NCBI RefSeq assembly: GCF_000143765.1
Contig: NZ_GL379772.1
Location: 357,093 to 421,092 of the forward strand
DNA from: Sphingobacterium spiritivorum ATCC 33861
Lineage (GTDB): Bacteria > Bacteroidota > Bacteroidia > Sphingobacteriales > Sphingobacteriaceae
Direction of reading: 5' to 3'
Length of the DNA stretch: 64,000 nt
The number at the start of each line of letters is the position of its first letter. The first letter of the stretch is position 1. The notes below the pieces were generated by a model, which was not told the DNA's origin, made no database searches, and saw nothing but the letters and a program-made list of their open reading frames with translations. The translations under genes were made by a program, and so were the position numbers. Shown here one piece after another: positions 62,862-64,000 of this stretch.

Positions 62862-63815
62862 TTATGCTAATATTTTATATCTGCTGCCCTGAATCGCATT
62901 TCGCTGCTCCAGGCCTTTATCAATATACGTTTGAATAGCTGATTTACCTAGCCCCCAGTTAGGCGCTATTAACAACTCTTTATCCGCCAGACCGAACAAT
63001 CGCTGAACGATAATATCAGGACGTAATAAAGGAATAAATTCACACAAGAAGTCGGTGTATTCTTCTATAGAAAAAACATGAAAAGGTTCCCGTTTATATT
63101 GTACCCCCATAATAGAGCCTTCTACAATATGCAGGTGATGTAACTTTACAAACTTAATCTGCGGATGTTTATTGATCTCATCAGCATAGCGCAACATCAT
63201 CTCTCTTGTTTCCCACGGGAAACCAAAGATAGTATGCACACAGATTTCCAAAGGACTGTTTTGTACCAGAGCTAATGCTTTTTGTAGTTCACGGTGTGAA
63301 CATCCTCTGTTGATACGGGTAAGTGTTTCGTCATAGATAGATTCCATACCCATTTCCAGATCTACATCCAACCGGTCCGTATAACTCTCCAATAAGGCTA
63401 TCTTTTCGAAATCAATACAATCCGGACGTGTACCTACGGAAAGCCCTACCGTATGTTCAGGGCATACATTGATCGCCTCATCGTACATCATCTTCAATAG
63501 ATGTGTAGGTGCATAAGTATTTGTATTAGGCTGAAAATAGATAATGAACTTTTCTGCATTATATCCATTACGCGCTCTTTCTATACCTGCTTCGACCTGC
63601 TCTTTAATAGTAGGCAATTTACGTGCGGATTCCGGAGTAAAGGAATCTACATTACAATACGAACATCCACCGTAACCCTTACTTCCATCCCGGTTAGGAC
63701 AAGTAAAATTACCATCCACAATTACTTTAAACACACGCTGTCCGTCATACTTTTCTTTAAGATAAGAGCCGTAATGATTATAAGGTTTCTGTCCAGTATC
63801 CAATAATGTACCCAT
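62862..63815 (-). CDS. TIGR01212/YhcC-type radical SAM protein
   Basis: A 317-residue radical SAM enzyme. The cluster cysteines are Cys39, Cys51 and Cys54 (TCPNRDGSKGYGGCSYC), the wide CX11CXXC spacing characteristic of the YhcC family rather than the canonical CX3CXXC. GVQYKREPFHVFSIEEY and LSVGTRPDCID are further family motifs. The substrate is not established; YhcC-type proteins have been linked to tRNA or cofactor chemistry without firm proof. It is monocistronic. Confidence 0.92.
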   Translation of the reverse strand: MGTLLDTGQKPYNHYGSYLKEKYDGQRVFKVIVDGNFTCPNRDGSKGYGGCSYCNVDSFTPESARKLPTIKEQVEAGIERARNGYNAEKFIIYFQPNTNTYAPTHLLKMMYDEAINVCPEHTVGLSVGTRPDCIDFEKIALLESYTDRLDVDLEMGMESIYDETLTRINRGCSHRELQKALALVQNSPLEICVHTIFGFPWETREMMLRYADEINKHPQIKFVKLHHLHIVEGSIMGVQYKREPFHVFSIEEYTDFLCEFIPLLRPDIIVQRLFGLADKELLIAPNWGLGKSAIQTYIDKGLEQRNAIQGSRYKILA

Positions 63816-63927
63816 AACTGCAAAGATACAAAAGAGGATTCATAACAATCTGTATTTAACCATAAAAGGTAATAGAAGTATACATTTTAGAATAGCAATC
63901 TTTAACCTCTCTCCGGATATATCGCTA

Positions 63928-64000
63928 TCACTAACTCTGGCGCAGGCTTTAGCGCAGCGCTGCTTGTGCCTGGATCGTATTGCCGGTAGGGACAGCAGCA
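63928..64000. other. GC-rich end of the window
   Basis: About 60 percent GC against about 40 percent elsewhere. On the minus strand a frame encoding AAVPTGNTIQAQAALR and a stop (TAA at about 63950) runs off the edge, so this may be the 3' end of a gene. It also contains short inverted repeats (AGCGCAGCGCT). It could alternatively be part of a dispersed repeat. Confidence 0.3.

Overview
The window looks like a chromosome segment of a Bacteroidota bacterium of the Sphingobacteriaceae, most likely Sphingobacterium or a close relative. The evidence is low GC with AT-rich spacers, a SusC/SusD operon, Bacteroidota-type promoters (TTTG, about 19 bases, TAnnTTTG), an Ohr/OsmC protein, a YpdA-type bacillithiol reductase, a fused cbb3 oxidase subunit, and few visible Shine-Dalgarno sequences. 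It has no rRNA, no CRISPR array, and no recognisable insertion sequence or prophage. Most of it is ordinary housekeeping sequence. The only clearly accessory block is the SusCD region between two tRNA-Asn genes.

Layout. 1-1113: a cut-off methyltransferase, a DUF1963/YwqG-like gene whose 5' end looks frameshifted, and tRNA-Leu(GAG). 1181-8477 (minus): the ppk1-ppx polyphosphate pair, a Gfo/Idh/MocA oxidoreductase with a small lipoprotein, and PEP carboxylase. 8684-15190: Ohr, a FUSC-family membrane protein overlapping a YpdA-like flavoprotein, a TetR regulator, MurB, an ECF sigma factor with a strong inverted repeat upstream, and a small cytochrome b5-like protein. 15210-23866 (minus): a PfkB kinase, then tRNA-Asn, a four-gene operon (SusC, SusD, fasciclin lipoprotein, DUF5007-like lipoprotein), and a second tRNA-Asn. 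Two identical LacI/PurR-type palindromes lie upstream of susC, 22 bp apart centre to centre.

23993-35317: MgtE, a large secreted HExxH protein with a propeller and C-terminal barrel-like part, Pgk, SppA, FolK, an orphan Hpt protein, PssA and Rho. 35659-46358: a FucP-like sugar transporter followed by a BadF-type amino-sugar kinase, a metallo-beta-lactamase-fold hydrolase with YbaB, a cytoplasmic binding-protein-like protein, an acidic low-complexity protein, thymidine kinase, a second BadF-type kinase paired with a glutathione peroxidase, an M61 peptidase and a small outer-membrane protein. 46524-53720: an acyl-CoA synthetase with a YihY protein, a large MG2/TonB-plug surface protein, and cardiolipin synthase.

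53870-59646 (minus): a six-gene cbb3 oxidase operon, ccoNO-ccoQ-ccoP-ccoG-fixH-TauE/SafE, with gaps of 3-17 bases. 59835-63815: a lytic transglycosylase, an RluB-type pseudouridine synthase with a hexapeptide-repeat extension, a MazG-like pyrophosphohydrolase and a YhcC-type radical SAM protein. The last 73 bases are strikingly GC-rich and unlike the rest.

No unambiguous new system is visible. The best leads are the SusCD-fasciclin-DUF5007 operon with its paired operators and flanking tRNA copies, the HExxH-propeller-barrel protein, two promoters placed so that mRNAs should be leaderless, the inverted repeat before the ECF sigma gene, and the frameshifted gene near the left end.
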